Source: an uncultured Flammeovirgaceae bacterium (GTDB taxonomy: Bacteria > Bacteroidota > Bacteroidia > Cytophagales > Cyclobacteriaceae). Taken from it: a stretch of 64,000 nt of DNA. Both the position numbers and the translations under genes were made by a program. Of the stretch, positions 9,163 to 19,028 are shown one piece after another. Each line of letters begins with the position of its first letter. The stretch's first letter is position 1. The DNA is taken from positions 62,001 to 126,000 of the forward strand of contig CAKZYA010000005.1 of the NCBI GenBank assembly GCA_937883755.1, given 5' to 3'. The notes under the pieces were generated by a model, which was given only the letters and a program-made list of their open reading frames with translations, did no database searches and was not told the DNA's origin.

Positions 9163-11106
9163 ATGCATCGCCCCATCCTAACTAGCTTACCCCGATTTTT
9201 TTATCACTGGCCACTGGTAATAGTTCTTTCATGCTTACCTAGCCTTCACGGACTAGCGCAAAATGTACATGCAGAACAAGATGCTAAAGTCATTCGGCTA
9301 AACGACGCTGCCCCCCCTCCTGATTGGGCACTGATGCAGCAGCAACTGATGCACGCCCTCTATCCGGCGGCCTTAACTTTCATCAAGAAATATACCCACG
9401 AAGATGGTGCGCTCAAGTGGCGGGAAGAGTGGCCGGGTATGGACGGCTCAGACGATGGGTACGAGGCTTTTTATAACTTTCCGCTGTACTACGCATTAGG
9501 TGGGCCTAAGCCTATTGACAGCCTGTCGAGGGTATTCTGGGATGCCATTACCAAGCAATTTACCAAATACGGGCAGGTTCATAACGAGTTTGATGCCGGA
9601 TACGATTGGATGCACCACGGAGAGTCTTATACCTATTTCTACTTTTTCGGATTGGCTGACCCAACGGATGAAAAGATGCGGGATAGAGCTGTCAAATTCG
9701 CTGAGATGTACATGGACGATGGTACCGAAAAGTCTAATTATGATGATGAGCATAAGATTATTCGGTCGCCCCTTACCGGAAGTTTGGGGCCGCGCTTTGT
9801 AAATACGGCGGAAGATTGGGTGACGCATCGTCCTATCTTGGCGCATTATCCACTACCTTACGATGACATTCCGAATGTAGACAGCTCCAGTGCCTGGAAT
9901 GATGATCAGAAGTTTCCCTATATTCTTCAGGCGATTAACGAGCGTATGATGAAAAACGACGTGCCCTTAAATTTGGCATCAACCAGTATGATGGCGAATG
10001 CCTATATGTATACTCAAGATGAACGCTACAAAAACTGGGTTATCGAGTACGTAGAGGCCTGGATGCAACGAGTAGAAGATAATGGCGGAGTGATTCCCGA
10101 TAACGTAGGACACAATGGCAAGATTGGCGAGAATACTGGCGGAAAATGGTGGGGAGGATACTACGGCTGGCGTTGGCCTCACGGATTGCCCAACCAAATG
10201 GAAGCTACCACTATTGGAGCTAGTAACGCTTACCTGCTTACAGGCGATTCTTCCTACTTAGAGTTACCGTATTCGGTGATTCAAGCAGTGTCTGATCAGG
10301 CTAAAGTTGAGGATGGTAAAACACTAGTTCCCTATCGCTACGATGACCGGGGTTGGTATGATTACCGACCGATGCGACCTAAGTATCCTACCCACTTGTG
10401 GTACTATTCACGCAGCCAGGAAGACTGGGCAAGAGTAAAAAATCTAATCGATGCTACCCAATGGAACAAGCTTGCCTATCGCAAGAGTAAGGGGGATTCA
10501 GAAAATACGGCCGCTTGGCTAGGGTATCTGGAAGGAGTGAACCCCACGTACCCGATGGATATTCTCCGAGCAACCTATCAGGAGATGCAACGACGGTTAG
10601 AAATTATCCAGGAGGATAATTCTACTCCCGACGATCAGGATGTACACCATTGGTTAGAACGTAATCCGGTGGTGTTGGAAGGGTTAGTACAAACAATGCT
10701 GGGAGCACCCAATCACATTTATCACGGTGGGCTGCTGCACGCCAGCCTTCGCTACTTTGATTCAGAAAATCAGCGGCCGGGTATCCCGGAAGATGTAGCT
10801 GCCCTCGTTCGGAAGGTGAATCCGAAGGGCGTGTCTCTACAGTTGGTGAACCTCCACCCGACGGAAACCCGACGGGTAATTATACAGGGAGGTATGTTTG
10901 GTGAGCATCAAATCACCCGCGTCCGCCAGGTAATTCATTACCCTTACCAGTTCAATACCATTGACCATAAATACGTAACCGTAGAACTATCACCCGGCGC
11001 AGTAGGTCAGATTGAAATTGGACTAGATCGCTTTGCTAATAATCCCAGCTATGCATTCCCCTGGCACGGAGATGAGGTGCCAGTAGTAAGAGTGGAGGAA
11101 TACTAA
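9163..11106 (+). CDS. Secreted protein of unrecognised family, possibly alpha-barrel
   Basis: A 647-aa protein from the ATG at 9163; an alternative ATG 24 bases upstream adds 8 residues, but the shorter start gives a cleaner signal peptide (hydrophobic residues about 15-32, ending GLAQ). The mature part is rich in Trp, Tyr and His with repeated helix-turn features (LTGDSSYLELPYSVIQAVSD, TQDERYKNWVIEYVEAWMQRVEDNGGVIPDN, GGYYGWRWPHGLPNQ), reminiscent of (alpha/alpha)6-barrel glycan-active enzymes, and a C-terminal beta-rich part (VSLQLVNLHPTETRRVIIQGG). I do not recognise the family. It converges on an amidohydrolase gene. A periplasmic or surface carbohydrate-active role is an inference from fold-like features only. 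Confidence 0.75.
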   Translation: MHRPILTSLPRFFYHWPLVIVLSCLPSLHGLAQNVHAEQDAKVIRLNDAAPPPDWALMQQQLMHALYPAALTFIKKYTHEDGALKWREEWPGMDGSDDGYEAFYNFPLYYALGGPKPIDSLSRVFWDAITKQFTKYGQVHNEFDAGYDWMHHGESYTYFYFFGLADPTDEKMRDRAVKFAEMYMDDGTEKSNYDDEHKIIRSPLTGSLGPRFVNTAEDWVTHRPILAHYPLPYDDIPNVDSSSAWNDDQKFPYILQAINERMMKNDVPLNLASTSMMANAYMYTQDERYKNWVIEYVEAWMQRVEDNGGVIPDNVGHNGKIGENTGGKWWGGYYGWRWPHGLPNQMEATTIGASNAYLLTGDSSYLELPYSVIQAVSDQAKVEDGKTLVPYRYDDRGWYDYRPMRPKYPTHLWYYSRSQEDWARVKNLIDATQWNKLAYRKSKGDSENTAAWLGYLEGVNPTYPMDILRATYQEMQRRLEIIQEDNSTPDDQDVHHWLERNPVVLEGLVQTMLGAPNHIYHGGLLHASLRYFDSENQRPGIPEDVAALVRKVNPKGVSLQLVNLHPTETRRVIIQGGMFGEHQITRVRQVIHYPYQFNTIDHKYVTVELSPGAVGQIEIGLDRFANNPSYAFPWHGDEVPVVRVEEY

Positions 11107-11168
11107 TTGATAATGAAAAACCTGCTAATGCTTTAAATTACTTGTAATACGTAATTAGTGCGACAGAA

Positions 11169-12116
11169 TTATTTCACTCGATAAACTTCCCGAGCAGTTC
11201 CTGAAAAAATCTGGGTCAATTCGGAGCGGGTCAGCGTACCGATAGTTTCTTCCAAAAGCTGCGCCCAGGTGTGAAAAGTATCCGCTCGGGTGAGTACGGG
11301 CCAATCGCTCCCAAACATCAATCGTTTTGCCCCAAAGTATTCTAGCGGGGTAAGTATATAAGGTCGTAAGAAGCTGCTGTCAATCTGCTCTGAGTGGCAG
11401 CGAGTGAGTAATCCGGAAAGTTTGCATACTACATTGGGGCGTTTGGCTAATCGCTGCATTCCGCTTTTCCACGCATTTAGTTCACCGTTCTTTACATCCG
11501 GTAATCCCAGGTGGTTCAGGACGAAGCGTAGATTTGGGTACTGATCAATCAGGGTAAGATAATCATCAGAATCAGCCGTGCCCATATGTATATCCAAGCT
11601 TAAGTCAAGCTCAGAAAGCAGTCGTAGCCCTTCGCGGTACTGAGTCGAAGCCACTTGTTCCTCGGTATTTCCCATACTGCGAATCCCTTGTATCAAAGGA
11701 TAAGCTGTTAATTCTTCCAATTCAGCTTGGGCTGATTCTCCTTGGTCAACTGGGAAGTAGGCCACCATGCTACCAATCAGATCATTCTGTTTAGCTAGTT
11801 GATGCACCCACTTGACCTCTTCTAGGTATTGCCAGGGCACTCTGCCGCTTTCTACAAACACAATCTTTTCAACCTGATAGCCTTGGGTACTGCGCTGGTA
11901 ATCACCTAATAAAAAATCTTGGCTGAGGGAGGATTCCTTATTTTCTAGCCAAGGGTATTCTAGGCGATCTAATTCCCAGAAATGTACGTGGGTGTCTACA
12001 ATGGGAATTTCCTTGAGCGTAAGCGTAGAAGAACGAGCTTCTAGAAGCTGAGGAGCGACCGTAAGTCCCATTCCTAAGCTAAAGCTTTTACGCAAAAAGT
12101 CTCTTCGTTGAAACAT
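11169..12116 (-). CDS. Amidohydrolase (TIM-barrel metal-dependent hydrolase), Tat-type leader
   Basis: A 315-aa amidohydrolase 2 family protein. The N-terminus MFQRRDFLRKSFSLGMGL is a twin-arginine-like leader, although the RR pair is followed by DFLRKS rather than the full consensus. The barrel begins IPIVDTHVHFW (metal-binding His43 and His45) and ends with LMFGSDWPV (catalytic Asp), with LNHLGLPD carrying the central His. This arrangement matches L-fuconolactonase and related lactone hydrolases. It probably acts outside the cytoplasm on a sugar lactone or similar ester; that is inferred from family. It is divergent from the following gene across about 88 bases. Confidence 0.82.
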   Translation of the reverse strand: MFQRRDFLRKSFSLGMGLTVAPQLLEARSSTLTLKEIPIVDTHVHFWELDRLEYPWLENKESSLSQDFLLGDYQRSTQGYQVEKIVFVESGRVPWQYLEEVKWVHQLAKQNDLIGSMVAYFPVDQGESAQAELEELTAYPLIQGIRSMGNTEEQVASTQYREGLRLLSELDLSLDIHMGTADSDDYLTLIDQYPNLRFVLNHLGLPDVKNGELNAWKSGMQRLAKRPNVVCKLSGLLTRCHSEQIDSSFLRPYILTPLEYFGAKRLMFGSDWPVLTRADTFHTWAQLLEETIGTLTRSELTQIFSGTAREVYRVK

Positions 12117-12204
12117 GAGGTCGTGTAACTATAAAAATTCAGATAATCTATTTGAAGGTAATGATTTTCGACTGAAATTATCTTTTCTTCGTAATCTTTT
12201 CACT

Positions 12205-13344
12205 ATGCATTCTCATCTGAAATACATTGTATACTTACTTATTCTGCTAAGCTCCAGTTGGCTTCACGAGCCAGTCGCCGCTCAGTCGATTGAACCCAAT
12301 ACGGTGAGGTCAGATATAGAATTTGAAGTGTTTCAGTTTCCCCAAAATCAGATACCTCGCATTGATGGACAGACTGACGATTGGGATATTTATCCGAAAG
12401 AAAATATTTATGGTACCGATTTACTGAAAGACACCGAAGATAATACATCTTATCCGGTAGATACGACCGACCTAGATGTGAAGGTTAGGGTAGGATGGGT
12501 AGAAGGATTGAACCGACTATATTTTTTATACGAAGCTTATGACGACTATTGGGACTTCGGGCGATTCAATCCGAAAGGCTATTTAAATGATATTTTTGAG
12601 GTAGTGGTCGATGGTGACCTTTCGGGTGGACCATTTATTTTTAACGATATGCTGAAGGATGCCGGAAGAATGGGGGACGCTCCGGCTCATATTCACAATC
12701 ACCTACGGTTTAGTGGTGTTCATGCCCAGAATTATCATATCTACACTCCTCCGGTAAATAATGCCTGGACATTGATCTGGGGTAGTCAACCCTGGATTGC
12801 GGAATTTCCTCAAGCCAATCGGGCGTACCAGTACGATTTTCAACCGGGGGAAAGTGGGTACCTTACGCTGGAATTTTACATTACCCTCTACGATCATGCC
12901 CCGCACAGCGGAGTGGAACAAGCGCAGGAGAGTCAACTTCGGGCAGATGATTACATCGGATTATCCTGGTCAATTCTAGACTTTGACAGTGGTAAGCGAG
13001 AAGGACACAATAACCTTTCTCATAATACATTGATGGTGAAAGATGCCTCTTATCTGTGCGCGTTTCGACTAATGCCATTAGAAAAGCGGTTTTTACCGGA
13101 AATAAAAGCCGAATGGTCGTTTGAAGTAATTGATCCGGCTAAGCGAAAGGTATACTTCGAAGATCAATCAATAGGGGAGATAGAAAAGTGGACTTGGGAT
13201 TTCGGGGATGGACAGCAATCGTACGAAACCTCCCCGGTGCATCGTTACGAGAAAGCCGGAGTATATTACGTGGTAACACTAACCGTAGAAGGCCCAGACG
13301 GTACTTCCCGGCGTACCCGTTACTGGGAGGTAATGGTTCCCTGA
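12205..13344 (+). CDS. Secreted CBM9/DOMON-like protein with C-terminal PKD domain
   Basis: A 379-aa protein from the ATG at 12205. An upstream in-frame ATG at 12115 would overlap the divergent amidohydrolase start and put a non-secretory stretch before the signal peptide, so it is rejected. The signal peptide is MHSHLKYIVYLLILLSSSWL, cleaved near PVAAQ. The middle (IPRIDGQTDDWDIYP, VRVGWVEGLNRLYFLYEAYDDYWDFG, FEVVVDGD) looks like a family 9-type carbohydrate-binding or DOMON sandwich. The last ~75 residues are a PKD domain (WTWDFGDGQQSYETSPVHRYEKAG). It sits 9 bases upstream of PBP1C, which suggests co-transcription. Carbohydrate or cell-wall glycan binding is inferred. Confidence 0.78.
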   Translation: MHSHLKYIVYLLILLSSSWLHEPVAAQSIEPNTVRSDIEFEVFQFPQNQIPRIDGQTDDWDIYPKENIYGTDLLKDTEDNTSYPVDTTDLDVKVRVGWVEGLNRLYFLYEAYDDYWDFGRFNPKGYLNDIFEVVVDGDLSGGPFIFNDMLKDAGRMGDAPAHIHNHLRFSGVHAQNYHIYTPPVNNAWTLIWGSQPWIAEFPQANRAYQYDFQPGESGYLTLEFYITLYDHAPHSGVEQAQESQLRADDYIGLSWSILDFDSGKREGHNNLSHNTLMVKDASYLCAFRLMPLEKRFLPEIKAEWSFEVIDPAKRKVYFEDQSIGEIEKWTWDFGDGQQSYETSPVHRYEKAGVYYVVTLTVEGPDGTSRRTRYWEVMVP

Positions 13345-13353
13345 CAATATAGT

Positions 13354-15729
13354 ATGCTAAAGAAAAGAACATATAAGCTACGACAGAGGCATTGGTTAAT
13401 CCCTGGGATTGGGTTGGCCATTCTCCTGATCTATTACTTTTCTTTGCCTTTTCCGCGATTTACCACTCCTTACGCTACGGTATTAGAGGACCAACGAGGA
13501 AATTTAATAGGAGCCAGTATTGCTGACGATGGTCAGTGGCGTTTTCCACCCTCGGATACGATAGGCAAGAAGTTCCAGCAGGCAATTTTGCACTTTGAAG
13601 ATCAGTATTTTTATCAACATCCCGGCTTTAACCCAGTTTCTTTACTGCGGGCAGCTTATCAGAATATACAAGCGGGAAAAGTGGTGAGTGGGGGGAGTAC
13701 CCTCACTATGCAGGTGGTGCGTTTGTCGCGAAAGAAGAATCGAACCTTTACCGAGAAGCTTCGGGAAATATTACTGGCTATCCGGCTGGAATTAGTCTAT
13801 AGCAAAGACGAAATTCTAGCACTGTACGCCGCCCATGCACCATTTGGGGGTAATGTGGTAGGATTAGATGCGGCTGCTTGGCGGTATTTCGGAGTGCAAC
13901 CCAATCAGCTTTCCTGGGCTGAATCGGCTTTGTTGGCGGTACTGCCTAACAGCCCGGCTTTGCTGTATCCGGGCAAAAATGATGATCAACTGATTCAGAA
14001 ACGCAATCGTCTACTGGCTAAACTATACCATAATCAGGTTATTGATTCAATTACCTATCGGCTTTCCCTTACAGAGTCTTTACCAGTAAAACCTCGACCG
14101 TTACCGCGTCTTGCCCCACATTTACTTTCCCGGGTTTTGCAAGAGGGGAAAAAAGGACAAAGAGTTACCTCTACTCTAGACGGCTCTCTGCAATCTCAGG
14201 CGATTTCTTTGGTAGAAAAACACACGGAACGTCTAAAGAGTAACCATATTTACAATGCAGCAGTGTTAGTGGCTGATGTAGAAACCGGGCAAACATTGGC
14301 TTACGTGGGTAACAGTAATACTGGAATTGAGCATGGTACTTCAGTAGACGTGATTACTGCACCTCGTAGCACAGGAAGTGTACTCAAGCCCATCCTCTAT
14401 GCCGCTATGCTACATGAAGGAAGTATTCTGCCTCATTCGCTAGTACCGGATATTCCTACCTATATTAATGGTTTCGCACCGCAGAACTTTAGTAAGCAAT
14501 TTGAAGGTGCTGTTTCGGCTGATCAGGTAGTATCTCGCTCACTCAATGTTCCAGCTGTACGGATGCTCCAAGACTATGGAGTAGAAAAGTTTCATTATAA
14601 ACTAAAGCAGTTGGGTATGTCTACGCTCACTCAGCCGCCCAGTCACTACGGGTTAAGTCTAATCCTAGGAGGGGCAGAAGTTACCTTGTGGGACTTGGTG
14701 GGTGTGTACGCTAGCATGAGCCGCTCGCTTAATCATTATTTTCGCTATCCCGAACCTAATCGCTACAACTTGGCTGACTTTCATCCGCTCACCTACGAAG
14801 TTAAGGAACACGATAGGTCAGATAGTTCACCTTCAAGCTTTGGTCATTTAAGTGCTTCATCATTATGGTTTGCTTTCCGGGCAATGCAGGAAGTAGCCCG
14901 TCCGGTAAATGAAACGGGCTGGCAATACTTTTCGTCATCCCAATCTTTAGCCTGGAAGACTGGGACCAGTTACGGTCATCGTGATGCTTGGGCAGTGGGA
15001 CTCACACCCCGCTACGTTATTGGCGTTTGGGTGGGTAATGCTGATGGGGAAGGTCGCCCGGGATTAACGGGGGCCACGGCAGCGGCACCTTTACTGTTTG
15101 ATCTAGTGCAACTAATGCCTAAAACTGATTGGTTCGATAGACCTCGCAGCGATATGGCGCAAGTACTAGTGAGTGTCTCCAGTGGCTACCGCGCCCCGCG
15201 TAATGCTACCGATACAGTAAGCAGTTGGGTGCCCGCAACCGGACTTCAGTCAACGGTTTCCCCTTACCACCAATGGGTGCATCTAGATACTAGTAGTACG
15301 TTTCGGGTACAAGGAGATTGTGAATCTATTTATCAAATTCAATCTCAGCAGTGGTTTACATTACCCCCGGTACAAGAGTGGTATTATAAGCGTAAGCATC
15401 CAAGTTATCGCCCGCTACCACCTTATCGAGCTGATTGTCGTCCCTCGAGCAATGACAACGCGCCTATGGATATTATTTACCCTAAAGCTTACGCCAAGAT
15501 ATACATTCCTAAAGAACTTAGAGGAAAGCGAGGACGTACGGTGTTTGAGGCAGCTCACCGTAGTGCCCGACAAACACTCTATTGGCACGTAGATGATACA
15601 TATCTAGGGGAAACTAAAGGCGAGCATCAGATGTCATTACTGCTGGAGGCAGGCGAGCATACTTTACACGTTGTAGATGAGCAAGGAAACTCCCTCTCTC
15701 ACCCGTTTGAGATTGTGAATAGTGATTAG
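13354..15729 (+). CDS. pbpC: Penicillin-binding protein 1C
   Basis: A 791-aa bifunctional peptidoglycan synthase. A membrane anchor at residues 15-32 is followed by a GT51 glycosyltransferase with the EDQYFYQHPG motif (Glu82) and GGSTLTMQ. The transpeptidase domain has SVLK (Ser342-Lys345), SLN (396-398) and KTGTS (535-539). The C-terminal ~90 residues match the extra beta domain of PBP1C (BiPBP_C), with DIIYPKAYAKIYIPKELRGKRG. In many bacteria pbpC follows an alpha-2-macroglobulin gene; here the partner slot is taken by the PKD/CBM-like secreted protein. It acts in the periplasm at the inner membrane. Confidence 0.95.
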   Translation: MLKKRTYKLRQRHWLIPGIGLAILLIYYFSLPFPRFTTPYATVLEDQRGNLIGASIADDGQWRFPPSDTIGKKFQQAILHFEDQYFYQHPGFNPVSLLRAAYQNIQAGKVVSGGSTLTMQVVRLSRKKNRTFTEKLREILLAIRLELVYSKDEILALYAAHAPFGGNVVGLDAAAWRYFGVQPNQLSWAESALLAVLPNSPALLYPGKNDDQLIQKRNRLLAKLYHNQVIDSITYRLSLTESLPVKPRPLPRLAPHLLSRVLQEGKKGQRVTSTLDGSLQSQAISLVEKHTERLKSNHIYNAAVLVADVETGQTLAYVGNSNTGIEHGTSVDVITAPRSTGSVLKPILYAAMLHEGSILPHSLVPDIPTYINGFAPQNFSKQFEGAVSADQVVSRSLNVPAVRMLQDYGVEKFHYKLKQLGMSTLTQPPSHYGLSLILGGAEVTLWDLVGVYASMSRSLNHYFRYPEPNRYNLADFHPLTYEVKEHDRSDSSPSSFGHLSASSLWFAFRAMQEVARPVNETGWQYFSSSQSLAWKTGTSYGHRDAWAVGLTPRYVIGVWVGNADGEGRPGLTGATAAAPLLFDLVQLMPKTDWFDRPRSDMAQVLVSVSSGYRAPRNATDTVSSWVPATGLQSTVSPYHQWVHLDTSSTFRVQGDCESIYQIQSQQWFTLPPVQEWYYKRKHPSYRPLPPYRADCRPSSNDNAPMDIIYPKAYAKIYIPKELRGKRGRTVFEAAHRSARQTLYWHVDDTYLGETKGEHQMSLLLEAGEHTLHVVDEQGNSLSHPFEIVNSD

Positions 15730-16100
15730 ATTACTGAGTAGCTTTGCTATTTTTTTACTGGTAGATCAACTCATTTAGGTCGTATCAGCTTTATTTCTAA
15801 GGGGATTCGTGTACCATTTTTCTTGAAAAGTGAAGATTATTACATACTACCGTGTAAATGGTAGGGATTATCTACGCTACCAATAATAACCTTTTCCTCT
15901 CAATGCCTCTCTTTTTTTATATCCCGCTAAAATTCTGATTTTCAGGTAGATATGATCCTATGCAAAGCTTTTTAGAGTGGGATAATTATTGGTATGATAT
16001 TATTTTTTCTTATAATTTTTATATTTAATAATATTTTGATTAAATTTGACATAAATAATACTCAAGTAATATAAATGTCATTTTTTATAATATAGTTATA
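15730..16100. other. 371-base AT-rich intergenic region
   Basis: No gene seen. Just after pbpC, TAGC-TTT-GCTA followed by seven or eight T residues (15739-15757) may be a weak terminator. CTACC and GGTAG arms near 15846-15892 form small hairpins. The last 150 bases are very AT-rich and contain a TAAATTTG promoter-like box ahead of the CHU_C gene. Confidence 0.6.
16041..16048 (+). promoter_or_regulatory. Candidate -7 box (TAAATTTG) of the CHU_C gene
   Basis: TAAATTTG matches the Bacteroidota -7 consensus TAnnTTTG and lies 52 bases before the ATG. The expected TTG about 19 bases upstream is replaced by a T-rich run, so this is only a half match. Confidence 0.4.
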
Positions 16101-19022
16101 ATGAAAGACAAAATAACACCAATACTGATGCTGCTACTAGTTTTATTGATTGCAGCATTCAACCGAGTTGAAGCCCAGATACCTTCGGATGCATGCTACG
16201 CGGGTTTTGTAGTTTCTTTTACTCCCGGTGCAACCAAAGCAGGAACCACCGTAGTCAATGAGAATGAGATTTCTGTAGTAACCGGAGATGCACAAGGTGA
16301 TGCGAGTTCTTTCTCTTTAGGATTAAGCGGTGAGATGGTCGTAGGTTTTAAAAGCCCGGTTCCATTGGGTGTGGGAGATGACTTGTGGGTTCAGGAGCGA
16401 GATAGTAATACTACAAGATGGTTAGAAAACGTGCAGGTAGAAGTATCTATTGATGGTACAAATTACTTTCTGGTTACCGCCAATCTTCAGCAAAGCGGAG
16501 CATTAGATATTATAGCACCGCTCGATAGTATCAAGTATGTTAAGTTTACCGATGTAAGTAATCCAGCCACAAGTGGAAACGGCTACGACCTCGATTGGGT
16601 AGCTGCACTGCACGGCTGTGGAACTTGTAGCAGTGCCACCCAACCCACTGTAACTTTTGATAATCCCGCCGAGGTGAGTTGCTTAAACTCAGAGACTGCT
16701 ATTTCTTTGACCGGAGAAGGTCCCTGGAAGGTAGGTTATACTGATGGTCAGGAATTAGTCTGGACAGACATTACCACTGCATCTGCAACTATTCCTATTA
16801 ATATAAACGACCAAGCCTGGCTAACTTGGGTAACTGATGATAATAATTGTACCTCGGTTATCACTGACAGCGACACCCTTACTGTTGCGTCTGACGCAGA
16901 AGCCTATTTTCGGGCATCTTATGTAAAGGATCTAATTAATTCCCAGCAGTGTAATGCTGGAAACGGTCGACTAGTCCCTCTAGTAATAAGAGGAAAATCG
17001 CCGTGGAATATTATTTATACCATTGAACAAGAGGGAGTTACGAAAAAAGATACTCTAAGAGTTAAAAGAAGCCAGTTCCAAGATGAAGATACTTACTACT
17101 GGGATATTCCGGAGTCAGGAAGTTATCAGCTAATATCAGTAGAAGATGCCTGTAAAGTAGGTACTATTATTACGGAAAGAGAGGGTGTAAAAACAGATGC
17201 GGTTGCACTAGTAGATATATCCTCAGCCGAATTCTTAGACCCAGATACAGTCTGTATGGTTTCCGAAGATGCTTCTCTAAAAGTAGCTCTAACGGGTGAG
17301 GCTCCTTGGCAACTTACTTGGGAAATAGAAGGAGTGGAATACTCTGAGTCCAACATCACTACGGAGTTATTTACTATTCCGATGGGTTTAGTCGGAAAGT
17401 ATACCTTAAAAAGTGTACAAGGAGTGGAAGGATGTGAAGGGTTTATTCTGGAAGATAGCGTAGTAGACGTCCTCACTCCGGTTACGGCTCAATTGTTCAA
17501 GAAAAGTGGTTCAATCTGTGAATCATCTGACGAACCTGCTCTTGCAGTTAAATTAAATGGTTCGGCTCCATATACATTTGCCTATACACTGAATGGAGAA
17601 GTGATAGACACCGTGGAAACAGCCTTAGAAACCTACGAAATTCCGATTACTGCCTCAGGAACTTATCAATTAGCATGGGTGAAAAATACTTGTGGCGACG
17701 GAAACGTCGGAGGTGAGGTAGTGATTAATGCTGAGAATCAAGCATTTAATGCGATCATTTACGAGACTATTAATCAGAGCTGCAACACCGTTACTTTAAA
17801 GTTGCAGGCGGACTCGCTATCTAGCGATTTTGAGTACGAATGGTACAGCGATGGCAGATTAGTAGGAGATGAAAGTAGTATCCAGTTTACAGCGATTATT
17901 GGTAGTAACTTGAATATCTCTTTGGTGACGAAAATTGATGCATGTACTGACACAGTTTCTTCTATTATTCCAATAGAGACTTTTGATACCGGTAATTTAG
18001 GTCGCTTCAAATACAGTGGAGATGTTGATGCCACCTGCGAGGGACAAACGCTCACTTTTCACTCTGATTCGGTAAGTTCATCGCTTACGTATCAGTGGAA
18101 AGTAGACGGTGAACTAGTCGGAGAAGAGGCTAACTTCTCTACCCAATTAGGTAGCGGGTCGTACAGCGTACAACTTATTATCAACGACGGGAGCTGCCAG
18201 TATTCTAGCCAGCAACAAGTAGATGTACCAGAAGCCAACATAAGTGCATTGGCTGCCTTTAGCTACATTCTGAACGAGTCTACTAGCTGTGATGCGCATC
18301 CTGTTGCTTTGGAAGCAGATACTGAGAAAAGTGGATTTACTTATCGTTGGTTGGTCAATGGAGAAGAAGTAGGTCAGGAAGCAAAATTCAATTATGATTT
18401 AGCTGTTGGCGAATCGGAAATTACGCTGGAAGTGTCTTCAGGGAACTGCCAGTACACTAGTAATCAGAAGATTACTATTGAAGGTGAATCACTACCCAAT
18501 GCTGGAGCCTTTGATCTTGCCACGGAAGCAATCAACTGCGACGAGTGGTCAATTTCTGCCAATGCCCTAGACTTTGGTGAGGAGTTACAGTACGAGTGGT
18601 GGCTGAATGATGAGCTCATTGGCGAGCAAGAGCGCATTTCTACTATCGTAAATTCTGGTGAATACGTACTTCGTTTGGTCACCCAGATTGGCGGATGCCG
18701 CTACGAAGTAGAAGAAACGGTATCAATTGCTTCGGCAGAATCATTGATTAATGTACCGAATGTGCTTAGTCCACAGGCTGCGCACCCCGATGATCAGGTG
18801 GTTAAGGTATACGGAAATTGTCTGGCTGAAACTGGGTTTATTTTCCAGATTATGAATCGCTGGGGCGACATGGTATACGAGACTAAAAGTCGGGAAGAAG
18901 CCACTCAGCGCGGCTGGGACGGCGGTAATCATTCGGCTGGAATTTACACCTACATTCTACGCGGACAGTTTGATAACGGCACGCCATTTAAGAAACAAGG
19001 AACCATCACCCTACTTAAGTAA
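16101..19022 (+). CDS. Large secreted repeat protein with gliding-motility CHU_C C-terminal domain
   Basis: A 973-aa cell-surface protein with a signal peptide (residues 1-25, ending VEAQ). The middle consists of Cys-paired beta-sandwich modules. The last four are clearly repeats about 84 residues apart, with the aligned motif Y-x-W-x-x-[DN]-[DG]-x-L-[VI]-G starting at residues 579, 664, 748 and 831. The C-terminus (VPNVLSPQ...VYGNC...FQIMNRWGDMVYET...GWDGGNHSAGIYTYILRG) is the CHU_C / gliding motility-associated domain used as a type B type IX secretion signal. The adjacent PorP/SprF gene fits a cargo plus partner pair. Export by T9SS and surface display or adhesion are inferred; no enzymatic domain is visible. 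Confidence 0.88.
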   Translation: MKDKITPILMLLLVLLIAAFNRVEAQIPSDACYAGFVVSFTPGATKAGTTVVNENEISVVTGDAQGDASSFSLGLSGEMVVGFKSPVPLGVGDDLWVQERDSNTTRWLENVQVEVSIDGTNYFLVTANLQQSGALDIIAPLDSIKYVKFTDVSNPATSGNGYDLDWVAALHGCGTCSSATQPTVTFDNPAEVSCLNSETAISLTGEGPWKVGYTDGQELVWTDITTASATIPININDQAWLTWVTDDNNCTSVITDSDTLTVASDAEAYFRASYVKDLINSQQCNAGNGRLVPLVIRGKSPWNIIYTIEQEGVTKKDTLRVKRSQFQDEDTYYWDIPESGSYQLISVEDACKVGTIITEREGVKTDAVALVDISSAEFLDPDTVCMVSEDASLKVALTGEAPWQLTWEIEGVEYSESNITTELFTIPMGLVGKYTLKSVQGVEGCEGFILEDSVVDVLTPVTAQLFKKSGSICESSDEPALAVKLNGSAPYTFAYTLNGEVIDTVETALETYEIPITASGTYQLAWVKNTCGDGNVGGEVVINAENQAFNAIIYETINQSCNTVTLKLQADSLSSDFEYEWYSDGRLVGDESSIQFTAIIGSNLNISLVTKIDACTDTVSSIIPIETFDTGNLGRFKYSGDVDATCEGQTLTFHSDSVSSSLTYQWKVDGELVGEEANFSTQLGSGSYSVQLIINDGSCQYSSQQQVDVPEANISALAAFSYILNESTSCDAHPVALEADTEKSGFTYRWLVNGEEVGQEAKFNYDLAVGESEITLEVSSGNCQYTSNQKITIEGESLPNAGAFDLATEAINCDEWSISANALDFGEELQYEWWLNDELIGEQERISTIVNSGEYVLRLVTQIGGCRYEVEETVSIASAESLINVPNVLSPQAAHPDDQVVKVYGNCLAETGFIFQIMNRWGDMVYETKSREEATQRGWDGGNHSAGIYTYILRGQFDNGTPFKKQGTITLLK

Positions 19023-19028
19023 TACGCC

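Noticed and set aside
9496-9846. 116-aa minus-strand frame inside the 647-aa secreted protein gene
   Set aside because: Shadow frame: no family features and fully inside a gene with consistent coding character on the other strand.
12115-12204. Upstream start of the PKD protein
   Set aside because: It overlaps the divergent amidohydrolase start codon and puts non-secretory sequence ahead of a good signal peptide at 12205.
17126-17476. 116-aa minus-strand frame inside the CHU_C gene
   Set aside because: A serine/threonine-rich shadow of the repeat region, with no independent support.
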